Source of the DNA: Musa acuminata AAA Group
Taxonomy: Eukaryota; Streptophyta; Magnoliopsida; Zingiberales; Musaceae
NCBI RefSeq assembly: GCF_036884655.1
Contig: NC_088357.1
Location: 12,813,501-12,877,500 of the forward strand
Direction of reading: 5' to 3'
DNA: 64,000 bases
In this document: piece by piece, positions 45,310-58,453 of the stretch
How positions within the stretch are numbered: position 1 is the first letter of the stretch
Layout of the letters: each line of letters opens with the position of its first letter
Made by a program: the position numbers and the translations under genes
Notes under the pieces: model-generated
Databases searched by the model: none
What the model saw: the letters and a program-made list of their open reading frames with translations, nothing else
What the model was told of the DNA's origin: nothing

Positions 45310-47367
45310 CTAAAGCCAATCACCTATGTGTCTGATCCCCATCAGACCCCTATGACGCTCAAAGACAATCTGAGACAATGGCTTTGTTAGTGGATCTGCA
45401 ATGTTATCTTCGGATGGAACTCTTTCCACTGCTACATCTCCTCGGGTCACGATCTCTCTGATAAGGTGGAACCTCCTCAGAACATGCTTAGATTTCTGAT
45501 GAGACCTAGGTTCCTTCGCTTGAGCAATTGCCCCGTTGTTGTCGCAATATAGGGAAATCGGCTCCTCACTATCCGGCACGACTCCCAAATCTGTGATGAA
45601 CTTCTTCAACCAGACTCCCTCCTTTGCTGCATCTGATGCAGCAATGTACTCCGCCTCTGTGGTCGAGTCAGCAGTGGTATCTTGCTTGGAACTCTTCCAG
45701 CACACTGCTCCTCCATTCAAGGTGTACACATACCCTGAATTCGACTTGCTACCATCGACATCAGACTGAAAACTTGAGTCAGTGTAGCCTTCAACCTTAA
45801 GGCTATTACCTCCATATACTAGTAAAAGATCCTTAGTCCTTCTCAAGTACTTAAGGATACACTTTACTGCTTTCCAGTGCTCCAAGCCTGGATCCGCCTG
45901 ATACCTGCTCGTGACACTCAGAGCATGCGCTATATCAGGCCTAGTACATAGCATGGCATACATGATAGACCCTATTGCTGAGGCATAAGGTATCATATCC
46001 ATGTTCGCCCTTTCTTCTGGAGTCTTTGGGGACATACTCGTAGAAAGCGATATCCCATGTCTCATCGGTATGAGACCTCTTTTGGAATTTTCCATGCCAA
46101 ACCTTTTGACAATAGTTTCTATGTACCTGGACTGGGACAAGCCAAGCATCCTTTTGGTTCTATCTCTATAGATTCTAATCCCCAAGATATAAGATGCTTC
46201 TCCTAAGTCCTTCGTGGAGAAGTGTCTAGATAACCAAGCCTTTATTGTGGATAGCATTCCTATGTCATTCCCAATGATGAGGATGTCATCCACATATAAC
46301 ACCAAAAAGCTAATAGCGCTCCCACTTACCTTTCTGTATACACAAGGCTCATCTTCGTTCTTAACGAAGTCATAAGATCTGATTGCCTCATCAAATCTTA
46401 TGTTCCAACTTCGGGAAGCTTGCTTTAGTCCATAAATGGATCTAAGCAACCTACACACCTTATCTGGGCAGTTCTTGGACACGAATCCCTCAGGTTGCAT
46501 CATATACACCTCCTCCTCCAGGTTCCCGTTGAGGAATGCGGTTTTCACATCCATCTGCCAGATCTCATAATCATAGTGTGCTGCAATAGCCAATAGAATT
46601 CTGATGGATTTTAGCATTGCTACGGGTGAGAAAGTTTCGTCGTAGTCAACACCTTGCCTTTGACGATACCCCTTAGCCACTAGCCTTGCTTTATAGGTCT
46701 CTACCTTTCCATCTACTCCGATCTTTTTCTTAAAGATCCACTTGCAACCGATGGGTACAATACCTTCGGGTGCATCAACTAGGTTCCAAACCTTATTGGA
46801 GTACATAGAATCCATCTCAGAATTCATGGCTTCTTTCCACTTCCCGGAGTCTATACTCATAATAGCCTCCTCGTAGGTCTGAGGATCAATATCCTCTACA
46901 TCCTCTGCTCTAATATGTCCCACATATCTCTCAGGAGGATGGGATACTCTATCAGACCTGCGTAAAGTTGAAACTTGTGTATTAGATACCTGAACAGACT
47001 CGGGCTGTAGAGTGGTGCTTGAGCTTGGTTCTCCAACCTCGCTCAACTCTATCATTCTCCCACTGTCTCCGCCAAGAATGTGTTCCTTCTCAAGGAACAC
47101 TGCTCTCTTAGCTACAAAGACCTTTTGGTCCTCGAGATGATAGAAATAATACCCACAAGTTTCCTTGGGGTATCCCACAAATTTGCATCGCTCTGTCCTT
47201 GATTCTAACTTATCGGGGTTGTGTCTTTTAACATGGGCAGAGCAGCCCCAAATCTTAACTACTTTAAGATCAGGCTTCTTCCCTTTCCATATCTCATATG
47301 GTGTAGACACTACCGACTTAGTTAGAACTCTGTTCAGAAGGTAAGCTGCGGTTTCTAGGTCATATCC
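45310..47367 (-). CDS. Copia copy 3: integrase end, reverse transcriptase, RNase H
   Basis: Same domains as the other copies, with intact SIYGLKQASR and YVDD motifs and no private amino acid change noticed. It joins the upstream part in frame through the shared amber codon (47368-47370). Confidence 0.93.
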   Translation of the reverse strand, partial: GYDLETAAYLLNRVLTKSVVSTPYEIWKGKKPDLKVVKIWGCSAHVKRHNPDKLESRTERCKFVGYPKETCGYYFYHLEDQKVFVAKRAVFLEKEHILGGDSGRMIELSEVGEPSSSTTLQPESVQVSNTQVSTLRRSDRVSHPPERYVGHIRAEDVEDIDPQTYEEAIMSIDSGKWKEAMNSEMDSMYSNKVWNLVDAPEGIVPIGCKWIFKKKIGVDGKVETYKARLVAKGYRQRQGVDYDETFSPVAMLKSIRILLAIAAHYDYEIWQMDVKTAFLNGNLEEEVYMMQPEGFVSKNCPDKVCRLLRSIYGLKQASRSWNIRFDEAIRSYDFVKNEDEPCVYRKVSGSAISFLVLYVDDILIIGNDIGMLSTIKAWLSRHFSTKDLGEASYILGIRIYRDRTKRMLGLSQSRYIETIVKRFGMENSKRGLIPMRHGISLSTSMSPKTPEERANMDMIPYASAIGSIMYAMLCTRPDIAHALSVTSRYQADPGLEHWKAVKCILKYLRRTKDLLLVYGGNSLKVEGYTDSSFQSDVDGSKSNSGYVYTLNGGAVCWKSSKQDTTADSTTEAEYIAASDAAKEGVWLKKFITDLGVVPDSEEPISLYCDNNGAIAQAKEPRSHQKSKHVLRRFHLIREIVTRGDVAVERVPSEDNIADPLTKPLSQIVFERHRGLMGIRHIGDWL

Positions 47368-49203
47368 CTAGAATAAGATGGGTAGGTCAGCGAAACTCAT
47401 CATGGACCGTACCATATCTAATAATGTACGATTTCTCCTTTCAGAGACACCATTGAGCTGAGGTGTATAAGGAGGTGTCCATTGGGATAATATCCCATGG
47501 TCCTTGAGGAAGTGAGTAAACTCTGTACTTAAGTACTCACCTCCTCGATCTGATCGAAGAGTTTTGATACTCTTTCCAGTCTGGTTCTCCACCTCATTCT
47601 TATACTCTCTGAATTTCTCAAAGGCCTCGGACTTGTACTTCATTAAGTACACATATCCATACCTTGAGAAATCATCAGTAAATGTAATGAAGTAGGAGTA
47701 ACCTCCAATGGCATGAGTTGACATGGGTCCACATACATCACTATGTATGAGTTCCAACAACTCAGTGGCTCTCTCTCCAGTTCCACTAAATGGAGAGTTG
47801 GTCAGTTTTCCACGAATGCAAGGCTCACAAGTTGCATATGACACATAGTCGAATGGATCTAGATATCCATCATTTAGCAACTTTTGAATCCTTCTTTCAT
47901 GGATGTGACCTAGCCTACAATGCCACAGGTATGCACTGTTCAACTCATCTCGTTTCCTTTTGGACACATTTATATTCATGATATGTGGAGTGGTGTCTAA
48001 CATAAATAAACCATTATGCAATGTTCCTTTCGTGATGATCTTATCATCTAATAATATCGAACAACCATTGTTCTCAAAAACAAATTTATATCCACTAACT
48101 GTTAAATATGAAATGGAGATAATGTTTTTGATAATAGAAGGAACAAAATAACATGCATCTAATGCAATAAAAGCTCCACTAGGCAGATGTAGGGCGACCT
48201 CGCCAACAGCTAATACAGCAACTTTTGCTCCATTACCCATCTTGAGGTCCATCTCGCCTCTCTCTAGTCTCCTAGGCCTTGCCAGAACCTGCAACGAATT
48301 GCATATATGATAAGCACTACCGGTATCTAATACCCATGTGTTATCATAAGAGTCTGACAAATGGAGACTGATCATGAATGTACCTGAAGCTTCATCAAGC
48401 TTTTGTTTCGCCCTTTCTGCAAGGTACTCTTTGCAGTTTCTCTTCCAGTGCCCATCTTTACCACAGTGGAAGCACTGGCCTTTGTCCTTTGTTGGGTCTT
48501 TCTTAGCAACCTTTGCTTTACCTTGTTTGCCCTTGCCCTTTCCCTTCTTAAGGGACCTTTCTGCTTTCCTTTTCTTTCTGGTCTCACCAGTGTAGAGAAC
48601 TGGCTTCTCTTTCTTAATAGTACTCTCTGCCTCCCTCAACATATTGAGGAGCTCTGGGAGAGTCACCTCAAGCTTGTTCATATTAAAGTTCATTATGAAC
48701 TGTGAAAAGGAATCTGGTAGGGACTGAAGCACAATGTCCACACACAAGTTATCCTCTAGGACCATTCCTAGACCTGTGAGTTTCTCTATCCACTCAATCA
48801 TCTTTAGGACATGGTTCTGAACCGGTGTCCCCTCAGTCATCCTAGCGCGGAAAAGGCTCTTGGATATCTCATATCGTTGAGTCCTTCCCTGTTCCTCAAA
48901 CAATTTACGGACATGTAGGAGAATGGATCTGGCATCCATCTTTTCATGTTGTCTCTGTAACTCTGGAGTCATAGAGCCCAACATATAGCACTGAGCAAGA
49001 GTGGAGTCATCAATGTACTTCACGTAGCGAGCGATCTCATCCTCGCTTGCCCCTTCTTCGGGCGTAGGCATCACTGTATCAAGGACGTACACGATTTTCT
49101 CCGCTGTGAGAACAATTCTCAAGTTACGGAGCCAATCCGTATAATTTGGACCAGTGAGGCGGTTGACATCAAGTATGCCACGTAAGGGATTTGAAAGCGA
49201 CAT
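47368..49203 (-). CDS. Copia copy 3: gag, protease and integrase, cut by an amber stop
   Basis: As in copy 1. It shares with copy 4 a Cys374 to Tyr change ([10 protein letters not shown]), absent from copies 1 and 2, which groups copies 3 and 4. Start at Met9 of the frame from 49227. Confidence 0.94.
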   Translation of the reverse strand: MSLSNPLRGILDVNRLTGPNYTDWLRNLRIVLTAEKIVYVLDTVMPTPEEGASEDEIARYVKYIDDSTLAQCYMLGSMTPELQRQHEKMDARSILLHVRKLFEEQGRTQRYEISKSLFRARMTEGTPVQNHVLKMIEWIEKLTGLGMVLEDNLCVDIVLQSLPDSFSQFIMNFNMNKLEVTLPELLNMLREAESTIKKEKPVLYTGETRKKRKAERSLKKGKGKGKQGKAKVAKKDPTKDKGQCFHCGKDGHWKRNCKEYLAERAKQKLDEASGTFMISLHLSDSYDNTWVLDTGSAYHICNSLQVLARPRRLERGEMDLKMGNGAKVAVLAVGEVALHLPSGAFIALDACYFVPSIIKNIISISYLTVSGYKFVFENNGCSILLDDKIITKGTLHNGLFMLDTTPHIMNINVSKRKRDELNSAYLWHCRLGHIHERRIQKLLNDGYLDPFDYVSYATCEPCIRGKLTNSPFSGTGERATELLELIHSDVCGPMSTHAIGGYSYFITFTDDFSRYGYVYLMKYKSEAFEKFREYKNEVENQTGKSIKTLRSDRGGEYLSTEFTHFLKDHGILSQWTPPYTPQLNGVSERRNRTLLDMVRSMMSFADLPILF

Positions 49204-51105
49204 TTTCTGAAAATAAAGATGTAGCAAAAATGAATAACATGCAGATTTTGCAAGAAATAAACTATCAAGATATGGACTTCTATCTTAATATGCTCCCACT
49301 ATTTTACTAACGAGTCACGCGACACCCTCAGCACGTGAAACGGAAGTCTCCGGCAGACTTCTAATGGGGATCAGGATCCAATCAGCGTCTTAGTGTAACC
49401 TCGAGGGACTCGACCAATCACACTAAGCCTAAAAGGTAGACAACTCTTGCCGATCACAACTCCTTGTGATTCCCGTCCTGTTCGGCCTCCGAATCACCAT
49501 GGCCTCGAGGGACTCGGTTAAGTCAACACCTTCGTTACAAGATGAGTCTGATTTGATGATATACCCTCGAGGGACTCGACCAAGCATATCATGCCCTCAG
49601 GTCACCGGTGACATCTCAATGTCGTAAGCAAGATAGCGAATCGCGATATAGGTGAGTCTCGAGGGACTCGACCAACTCAACCTACACCGGGATTCGGTTC
49701 CTACTCATAACGATGGAAGGCCACGTGGGTCAATCTAATTGCCTCACGTTTACCGACTTAATATTATCGAGAGATGTTTCTATGATTTGGTCTCCTAATA
49801 TGACATGTCACACATATACATATTTAATATATATCTACATCGCATGCAAATATATATACATATCTAGTATGTGTATAAACAATCACACCAGATGATCATG
49901 GACCACAACCTAATATGATTAGGCCCGAGCCAGTAGGCCTAATCACTCACATCAAGATCTATGTGTGTAACGGTGCATCTCCATGCCCTGTGATCGTCCA
50001 TCTCGTCCTCGTCGGTTCCGTCGACATCTTGATGCATCTCCATGCATCACGATCGTCCGTCTCGTGGGTCCCGCTATCGCATCCATGCTCCCGCTGCGCC
50101 TCCTCATGTGATTACAACTTAATCATAGGCACGCAGGCCCGACAATAAACGAGAAATATAATGGAGGTTCGCAGACCTCAATAATAATAATCACAAGTAC
50201 ACACATCACACGGTCCATGATCATCCGTCCACACATCATACATCACATGTATAAATAATCATCATAATGTAGGACTACTAGATAATAATAAAAATAATAA
50301 TTAACTAAACCTTTTAATTAATTAATATTTTTCTGAAATCAGGGATATATAGGGAATTTCTCAATTCCTAAGGGTATTTTCGTAATTTGGACAAAAGATA
50401 GAAACTGGAATTTATCAAATTCATAGGGGCAAAACTGTCTTTTTGCCCAAAACCCTAATTCCCTCTGCTGCTTCCGTCGCCGCCACCCTGCCGGCGGAGC
50501 CTGTGCGGCGGGGCGAGGGCACTGCCCTCGCCTGCAGGCGGCACGCCCGCTGGCGGCGACGCCGCTGCGGGTGGGCGCCCCCTTCGGGCGCCGCTGCCTC
50601 CGCAGGCGGTGCTGTCCTGCTAGGCGGCCGCCCCTGTGGGGGGGGTTTCGCCCGCGGGAGTAGCGGCGGCAGGCGTCGCTACAGGTGGGCTCCCCCTTCG
50701 GGCGTCGCTGCCTCCGCAGGCGGTGCTGTCCCGCCGGGCGGCCGCCCCTGTGGGGGGGGTTTCGCCCGCAGGAGCAGCGGCGGCAGGCGTCGTGCGTCGC
50801 TGCCCTGCGGCGGCAGGCGCCGCTTCCTTTCGGTGGCAGGCGCCGCTGCCCTGCGGCGCCTCTGCCCGTGGGTTGCCAGCCCCGCCGGCAGCAAACCTGC
50901 TGCAAGCAGACCGCTGGCCGGCTGCTGCAGGCACTGCGCCGGCGCTGTGCTGCCTGGCTGCGGCTGCAGGTGGCTGCAGGCATGCAGATCGAGGGCAGCA
51001 ACTGTTGCTGCCCTTCCTCGCTTTTGCGTCAACGATTTTGACGTCAATATTCTTCCTAAACACAACACACGCAGTTCAAAACCAATCATTCGCACGAACA
51101 ACCTG
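49204..51105 (-). other. Copia copy 3 leader with a 17-bp deletion
   Basis: The 7318-bp spacing comes from loss of 17 bp near 49517, between two CTCG direct repeats. The loss removes the right arm of the second hairpin and part of its loop. Otherwise it has the same organisation, sharing with copy 4 variants such as TTTATCAAATTCATAGG near the island's edge. Confidence 0.8.
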
Positions 51106-51117
51106 GCTCTGATACCA
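51106..51117 (-). other. Primer-binding site, Copia copy 3
   Basis: TGGTATCAGAGC on the minus strand, one base after LTR 4. Confidence 0.93.
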
Positions 51118-51118
51118 C

Positions 51119-52613
51119 TGTTGGGAAATCATAAGGGGGCGACATCATATGCGCAGCGGAAGAACAAGAAAACAAAAATCCCCGATTCCCAAAAAGATGT
51201 TCATCGTCGTGCGAAGATTGGTGCGCAAAATCCGCAAAAACACAAAACTGCGTATAGAGATTGTGTTACCTAGGGAGATCGTATATCCCTGTTTCCTTGC
51301 AGATCCTTAGGAGAGGGTGAAGGAGGTCAAGCGTCCTCCTCTCTAGCGGTGATCCACACAGCAGGGTTGCGACGACGCTCCTCAAAACTCCAGGCCTACT
51401 CTGAGGTGGAGAGGGAGAGGAGAATAGGAAGGGCAAGCAAAGACTCTAGCCTATGAGGCTGTGAATCCCTCCTATTTATAGAGATCCCGTGTCAAAACCC
51501 TAATGGGTCCTTTCCCTAGTGGGTATTGGATCTGCATCCAATAAGACAAGGGCTCCGTCGGATATCTCATATCCGAACCTCTACTCATCGCAATGCCTAC
51601 CATATGTGTGTGACCCTCTAGGCCCAATATCGAGCTGGCCGTGAGTCATACCTGTCAGAACTCCTTCTAACTAAGTGAATTATTATCTCTGTAATAATTC
51701 ACTCGACTCATCGACTACGGAAGTACTAGGCCACTACGCCGTAGTCCCCAGACGATACAGGGGAATCCAATCCATTGGACCTGTCTGTCCTCAGTTACCA
51801 TGTACCTATAGTCCCTCATCCATCTAATATCCCAGAGACCGTATATCGAGCATGGTGCTGTCAGACCCATACGGTTTCTACTCGAGTCTCGCTCTAATCG
51901 GATTCTCCCGGAGAACTCTTTCTCTCTCAACCCGAATGACCCTGGCCAGGGATTTGTCTGAGCAAGAACACATGGGATATTCCTCTCATGATACCGAGAG
52001 TGGATGATCCTCTATCGACACTCAATAGCCCTCGTAAGGTCGACTACCACTCCCAATGACCAGCTGTACTAGATCTGGGAACAGCCAAACCTATAAGTCT
52101 GGTATCAAAGAGTGGAGCACTCATACAGGACATCCTTGGTGTCTCAAGTCTAAGAACCAGATACACCACTAGGACTACGGAATTGTTGTCTGACAATAAG
52201 GCATCATCAACCATCCAGCATTCCGTAAGCGGATCAATCAGTGAACTCATTCTCCAATGAGCACTTGTACTGTATCCCTAGTGTCCCTACACGAGCAGCT
52301 ATGAGACCAGCTGCATCCATCATATGGACGGGTATACAGCACACCAGTCTATCCGGTTATCACGATGTCCCTCTCGAGTAACCTATGACCGGGATTATTT
52401 AGGATATGTGTTTAAAGGTGAATCGATCTCATTATCGTGATCTCATCACGATCCGATTCCCATTGCACAAATCCAAGGACATCACAATATATATGCATTT
52501 ATGCAATAGTTATAAAGTGATATACGCCAAAATATAATAAGCAAAAAGATTCTGTATCAAGTCACACGTGCCATCACTCACGTGATTGGCTTGCTGGGCA
52601 CTTATGACTAGCA
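51119..52613 (-). repeat. Array LTR 4 (shared by copies 3 and 4)
   Basis: 1495 bp. A private change was noticed at 52266 (GAGCACTTGTACTG instead of GAGCACCTGTACTG). Confidence 0.97.
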
Positions 52614-52624
52614 ATCTCCCACTT
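52614..52624 (-). other. Polypurine tract, Copia copy 4
   Basis: AAGTGGGAGAT on the minus strand next to LTR 4. Confidence 0.85.
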
Positions 52625-52627
52625 GAC

Positions 52628-54685
52628 CTAAAGCCAATCACCTATGTGTCTGATCCCCATCAGACCCCTATGACGCTCAAAGACAATCTGAGACAATGGC
52701 TTTGTTAGTGGATCTGCAATGTTATCTTCGGATGGAACTCTTTCCACTGCTACATCTCCTCGGGTCACGATCTCTCTGATAAGGTGGAACCTCCTCAGAA
52801 CATGCTTAGATTTCTGATGAGACCTAGGTTCCTTCGCTTGAGCAATTGCCCCGTTGTTGTCGCAATATAGGGAAATCGGCTCCTCACTATCCGGCACGAC
52901 TCCCAAATCTGTGATGAACTTCTTCAACCAGACTCCCTCCTTTGCTGCATCTGATGCAGCAATGTACTCCGCCTCTGTGGTCGAGTCAGCAGTGGTATCT
53001 TGCTTGGAACTCTTCCAGCACACTGCTCCTCCATTCAAGGTGTACACATACCCTGAATTCGACTTGCTACCATCGACATCAGACTGAAAACTTGAGTCAG
53101 TGTAGCCTTCAACCTTAAGGCTATTACCTCCATATACTAGTAAAAGATCCTTAGTCCTTCTCAAGTACTTAAGGATACACTTTACTGCTTTCCAGTGCTC
53201 CAAGCCTGGATCCGCCTGATACCTGCTCGTGACACTCAGAGCATGCGCTATATCAGGCCTAGTACATAGCATGGCATACATGATAGACCCTATTGCTGAG
53301 GCATAAGGTATCATATCCATGTTCGCCCTTTCTTCTGGAGTCTTTGGGGACATACTCGTAGAAAGCGATATCCCATGTCTCATCGGTATGAGACCTCTTT
53401 TGGAATTTTCCATGCCAAACCTTTTGACAATAGTTTCTATGTACCTGGACTGGGACAAGCCAAGCATCCTTTTGGTTCTATCTCTATAGATTCTAATCCC
53501 CAAGATATAAGATGCTTCTCCTAAGTCCTTCGTGGAGAAGTGTCTAGATAACCAAGCCTTTATTGTGGATAGCATTCCTATGTCATTCCCAATGATGAGG
53601 ATGTCATCCACATATAACACCAAAAAGCTAATAGCGCTCCCACTTACCTTTCTGTATACACAAGGCTCATCTTCGTTCTTAACGAAGTCATAAGATCTGA
53701 TTGCCTCATCAAATCTTATGTTCCAACTTCGGGAAGCTTGCTTTAGTCCATAAATGGATCTAAGCAACCTACACACCTTATCTGGGCAGTTCTTGGACAC
53801 GAATCCCTCAGGTTGCATCATATACACCTCCTCCTCCAGGTTCCCGTTGAGGAATGCGGTTTTCACATCCATCTGCCAGATCTCATAATCATAGTGTGCT
53901 GCAATAGCCAATAGAATTCTGATGGATTTTAGCATTGCTACGGGTGAGAAAGTTTCGTCGTAGTCAACACCTTGCCTTTGACGATACCCCTTAGCCACTA
54001 GCCTTGCTTTATAGGTCTCTACCTTTCCATCTACTCCGATCTTTTTCTTAAAGATCCACTTGCAACCGATGGGTACAATACCTTCGGGTGCATCAACTAG
54101 GTTCCAAACCTTATTGGAGTACATAGAATCCATCTCAGAATTCATGGCTTCTTTCCACTTCCCGGAGTCTATACTCATAATAGCCTCCTCGTAGGTCTGA
54201 GGATCAATATCCTCTACATCCTCTGCTCTAATATGTCCCACATATCTCTCAGGAGGATGGGATACTCTATCAGACCTGCGTAAAGTTGAAACTTGTGTAT
54301 TAGATACCTGAACAGACTCGGGCTGTAGAGTGGTGCTTGAGCTTGGTTCTCCAACCTCGCTCAACTCTATCATTCTCCCACTGTCTCCGCCAAGAATGTG
54401 TTCCTTCTCAAGGAACACTGCTCTCTTAGCTACAAAGACCTTTTGGTCCTCGAGATGATAGAAATAATACCCACAAGTTTCCTTGGGGTATCCCACAAAT
54501 TTGCATCGCTCTGTCCTTGATTCTAACTTATCGGGGTTGTGTCTTTTAACATGGGCAGAGCAGCCCCAAATCTTAACTACTTTAAGATCAGGCTTCTTCC
54601 CTTTCCATATCTCATATGGTGTAGACACTACCGACTTAGTTAGAACTCTGTTCAGAAGGTAAGCTGCGGTTTCTAGGTCATATCC
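52628..54685 (-). CDS. Copia copy 4: integrase end, reverse transcriptase, RNase H
   Basis: Same protein as copy 3 as far as I can see, with intact RT and RNase H motifs. It joins the upstream part in frame through the shared amber codon (54686-54688). Confidence 0.93.
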   Translation of the reverse strand, partial: GYDLETAAYLLNRVLTKSVVSTPYEIWKGKKPDLKVVKIWGCSAHVKRHNPDKLESRTERCKFVGYPKETCGYYFYHLEDQKVFVAKRAVFLEKEHILGGDSGRMIELSEVGEPSSSTTLQPESVQVSNTQVSTLRRSDRVSHPPERYVGHIRAEDVEDIDPQTYEEAIMSIDSGKWKEAMNSEMDSMYSNKVWNLVDAPEGIVPIGCKWIFKKKIGVDGKVETYKARLVAKGYRQRQGVDYDETFSPVAMLKSIRILLAIAAHYDYEIWQMDVKTAFLNGNLEEEVYMMQPEGFVSKNCPDKVCRLLRSIYGLKQASRSWNIRFDEAIRSYDFVKNEDEPCVYRKVSGSAISFLVLYVDDILIIGNDIGMLSTIKAWLSRHFSTKDLGEASYILGIRIYRDRTKRMLGLSQSRYIETIVKRFGMENSKRGLIPMRHGISLSTSMSPKTPEERANMDMIPYASAIGSIMYAMLCTRPDIAHALSVTSRYQADPGLEHWKAVKCILKYLRRTKDLLLVYGGNSLKVEGYTDSSFQSDVDGSKSNSGYVYTLNGGAVCWKSSKQDTTADSTTEAEYIAASDAAKEGVWLKKFITDLGVVPDSEEPISLYCDNNGAIAQAKEPRSHQKSKHVLRRFHLIREIVTRGDVAVERVPSEDNIADPLTKPLSQIVFERHRGLMGIRHIGDWL

Positions 54686-56521
54686 CTAGAATAAGATGGG
54701 TAGGTCAGCGAAACTCATCATGGACCGTACCATATCTAATAATGTACGATTTCTCCTTTCAGAGACACCATTGAGCTGAGGTGTATAAGGAGGTGTCCAT
54801 TGGGATAATATCCCATGGTCCTTGAGGAAGTGAGTAAACTCTGTACTTAAGTACTCACCTCCTCGATCTGATCGAAGAGTTTTGATACTCTTTCCAGTCT
54901 GGTTCTCCACCTCATTCTTATACTCTCTGAATTTCTCAAAGGCCTCGGACTTGTACTTCATTAAGTACACATATCCATACCTTGAGAAATCATCAGTAAA
55001 TGTAATGAAGTAGGAGTAACCTCCAATGGCATGAGTTGACATGGGTCCACATACATCACTATGTATGAGTTCCAACAACTCAGTGGCTCTCTCTCCAGTT
55101 CCACTAAATGGAGAGTTGGTCAGTTTTCCACGAATGCAAGGCTCACAAGTTGCATATGACACATAGTCGAATGGATCTAGATATCCATCATTTAGCAACT
55201 TTTGAATCCTTCTTTCATGGATGTGACCTAGCCTACAATGCCACAGGTATGCACTGTTCAACTCATCTCGTTTCCTTTTGGACACATTTATATTCATGAT
55301 ATGTGGAGTGGTGTCTAACATAAATAAACCATTATGCAATGTTCCTTTCGTGATGATCTTATCATCTAATAATATCGAACAACCATTGTTCTCAAAAACA
55401 AATTTATATCCACTAACTGTTAAATATGAAATGGAGATAATGTTTTTGATAATAGAAGGAACAAAATAACATGCATCTAATGCAATAAAAGCTCCACTAG
55501 GCAGATGTAGGGCGACCTCGCCAACAGCTAATACAGCAACTTTTGCTCCATTACCCATCTTGAGGTCCATCTCGCCTCTCTCTAGTCTCCTAGGCCTTGC
55601 CAGAACCTGCAACGAATTGCATATATGATAAGCACTACCGGTATCTAATACCCATGTGTTATCATAAGAGTCTGACAAATGGAGACTGATCATGAATGTA
55701 CCTGAAGCTTCATCAAGCTTTTGTTTCGCCCTTTCTGCAAGGTACTCTTTGCAGTTTCTCTTCCAGTGCCCATCTTTACCACAGTGGAAGCACTGGCCTT
55801 TGTCCTTTGTTGGGTCTTTCTTAGCAACCTTTGCTTTACCTTGTTTGCCCTTGCCCTTTCCCTTCTTAAGGGACCTTTCTGCTTTCCTTTTCTTTCTGGT
55901 CTCACCAGTGTAGAGAACTGGCTTCTCTTTCTTAATAGTACTCTCTGCCTCCCTCAACATATTGAGGAGCTCTGGGAGAGTCACCTCAAGCTTGTTCATA
56001 TTAAAGTTCATTATGAACTGTGAAAAGGAATCTGGTAGGGACTGAAGCACAATGTCCACACACAAGTTATCCTCTAGGACCATTCCTAGACCTGTGAGTT
56101 TCTCTATCCACTCAATCATCTTTAGGACATGGTTCTGAACCGGTGTCCCCTCAGTCATCCTAGCGCGGAAAAGGCTCTTGGATATCTCATATCGTTGAGT
56201 CCTTCCCTGTTCCTCAAACAATTTACGGACATGTAGGAGAATGGATCTGGCATCCATCTTTTCATGTTGTCTCTGTAACTCTGGAGTCATAGAGCCCAAC
56301 ATATAGCACTGAGCAAGAGTGGAGTCATCAATGTACTTCACGTAGCGAGCGATCTCATCCTCGCTTGCCCCTTCTTCGGGCGTAGGCATCACTGTATCAA
56401 GGACGTACACGATTTTCTCCGCTGTGAGAACAATTCTCAAGTTACGGAGCCAATCCGTATAATTTGGACCAGTGAGGCGGTTGACATCAAGTATGCCACG
56501 TAAGGGATTTGAAAGCGACAT
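54686..56521 (-). CDS. Copia copy 4: gag, protease and integrase, cut by an amber stop
   Basis: As in copy 3, with the shared Cys374 to Tyr change and the shared amber stop. Start at Met9 of the frame from 56545. Confidence 0.94.
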   Translation of the reverse strand: MSLSNPLRGILDVNRLTGPNYTDWLRNLRIVLTAEKIVYVLDTVMPTPEEGASEDEIARYVKYIDDSTLAQCYMLGSMTPELQRQHEKMDARSILLHVRKLFEEQGRTQRYEISKSLFRARMTEGTPVQNHVLKMIEWIEKLTGLGMVLEDNLCVDIVLQSLPDSFSQFIMNFNMNKLEVTLPELLNMLREAESTIKKEKPVLYTGETRKKRKAERSLKKGKGKGKQGKAKVAKKDPTKDKGQCFHCGKDGHWKRNCKEYLAERAKQKLDEASGTFMISLHLSDSYDNTWVLDTGSAYHICNSLQVLARPRRLERGEMDLKMGNGAKVAVLAVGEVALHLPSGAFIALDACYFVPSIIKNIISISYLTVSGYKFVFENNGCSILLDDKIITKGTLHNGLFMLDTTPHIMNINVSKRKRDELNSAYLWHCRLGHIHERRIQKLLNDGYLDPFDYVSYATCEPCIRGKLTNSPFSGTGERATELLELIHSDVCGPMSTHAIGGYSYFITFTDDFSRYGYVYLMKYKSEAFEKFREYKNEVENQTGKSIKTLRSDRGGEYLSTEFTHFLKDHGILSQWTPPYTPQLNGVSERRNRTLLDMVRSMMSFADLPILF

Positions 56522-58440
56522 TTTCTGAAAATAAAGATGTAGCAAAAATGAATAACATGCAGATTTTGCAAGAAATAAACTATCAAGATATGGACTTCTA
56601 TCTTAATATGCTCCCACTATTTTACTAACGAGTCACGCGACACCCTCAGCACGTGAAACGGAAGTCTCCGGCAGACTTCTAATGGGGATCAGGATCCAAT
56701 CAGCGTCTTAGTGTAACCTCGAGGGACTCGACCAATCACACTAAGCCTAAAAGGTAGACAACTCTTGCCGATCACAACTCCTTGTGATTCCCGTCCTGTT
56801 CGGCCTCCGAATCACCATGGCCTCGAGGGACTCGACCAACCATGATGCTCGGTTAAGTCAACACCTTCGTTACAAGATGAGTCTGATTTGATGATATACC
56901 CTCGAGGGACTCGACCAAGCATATCATGCCCTCAGGTCACCGGTGACATCTCAATGTCGTAAGCAAGATAGCGAATCGCGATATAGGTGAGTCTCGAGGG
57001 ACTCGACCAACTCAACCTACACCGGGATTCGGTTCCTACTCATAACGATGGAAGGCCACGTGGGTCAATCTAATTGCCTCACGTTTACCGACTTAATATT
57101 ATCGAGAGATGTTTCTATGATTTGGTCTCCTAATATGACATGTCACACATATACATATTTAATATATATCTACATCGCATGCAAATATATATACATATCT
57201 AGTATGTGTATAAACAATCACACCAGATGATCATGGACCACAACCTAATATGATTAGGCCCGAGCCAGTAGGCCTAATCACTCACATCAAGATCTATGTG
57301 TGTAACGGTGCATCTCCATGCCCTGTGATCGTCCATCTCGTCCTCGTCGGTTCCGTCGACATCTTGATGCATCTCCATGCATCACGATCGTCCGTCTCGT
57401 GGGTCCCGCTATCGCATCCACGCTCCCGCTGCGCCTCCTCATGTGATTACAACTTAATCATAGGCACGCAGGCCCGACAATAAACGAGAAATATAATGGA
57501 GGTTCGCAGACCTCAATAATAATAATCACAAGTACACACATCACACGGTCCATGATCATCCGTCCACACATCATACATCACATGTATAAATAATCATCAT
57601 AATGTAGGACTACTAGATAATAATAAAAATAATAATTAACTAAACCTTTTAATTAATTAATATTTTTCTGAAATCAGGGATATATAGGGAATTTCTCAAT
57701 TCCTAAGGGTATTTTCGTAATTTGGACAAAAGATAGAAACTGGAATTTATCAAATTCATAGGGGCAAAACTGTCTTTTTGCCCAAAACCCTAATTCCCTC
57801 TGCTGCTTCCGTCGCCGCCACCCTGCCGGCGGAGCCTGTGCGGCGGGGCGAGGGCACTGCCCTCGCCTGCAGGCGGCACGCCCGCTGGCGGCGACGCCGC
57901 TGCGGGTGGGCGCCCCCTTCGGGCGCCGCTGCCTCCGCAGGCGGTGCTGTCCTGCTAGGCGGCCGCCCCTGTGGGGGGGGTTTCGCCCGCGGGAGTAGCG
58001 GCGGCAGGCGTCGCTACAGGTGGGCTCCCCCTTCGGGCGTCGCTGCCTCCGCAGGCGGTGCTGTCCCGCCGGGCGGCCGCCCCTGTGGGGGGGGTTTCGC
58101 CCGCAGGAGCAGCGGCGGCAGGCGTCGTGCGTCGCTGCCCTGCGGCGGCAGGCGCCGCTTCCTTTCGGTGGCAGGCGCCGCTGCCCTGCGGCGCCTCTGC
58201 CCGTGGGTTGCCAGCCCCGCCGGCAGCAAACCTGCTGCAAGCAGACCGCTGGCCGGCTGCTGCAGGCACTGCGCCGGCGCTGTGCTGCCTGGCTGCGGCT
58301 GCAGGTGGCTGCAGGCATGCAGATCGAGGGCAGCAACTGTTGCTGCCCTTCCTCGCTTTTGCGTCAACGATTTTGACGTCAATATTCTTCCTAAACACAA
58401 CACACGCAGTTCAAAACCAATCATTCGCACGAACAACCTG
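56522..58440 (-). other. Copia copy 4 untranslated leader
   Basis: Same organisation, four intact hairpins (56707-57019), GC-rich island (about 57788-58348). It lacks the 17-bp deletion of copy 3, so that deletion happened after copies 3 and 4 separated. Confidence 0.75.
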
Positions 58441-58452
58441 GCTCTGATACCA
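58441..58452 (-). other. Primer-binding site, Copia copy 4
   Basis: TGGTATCAGAGC on the minus strand, one base after LTR 5. Confidence 0.93.
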
Positions 58453-58453
58453 C

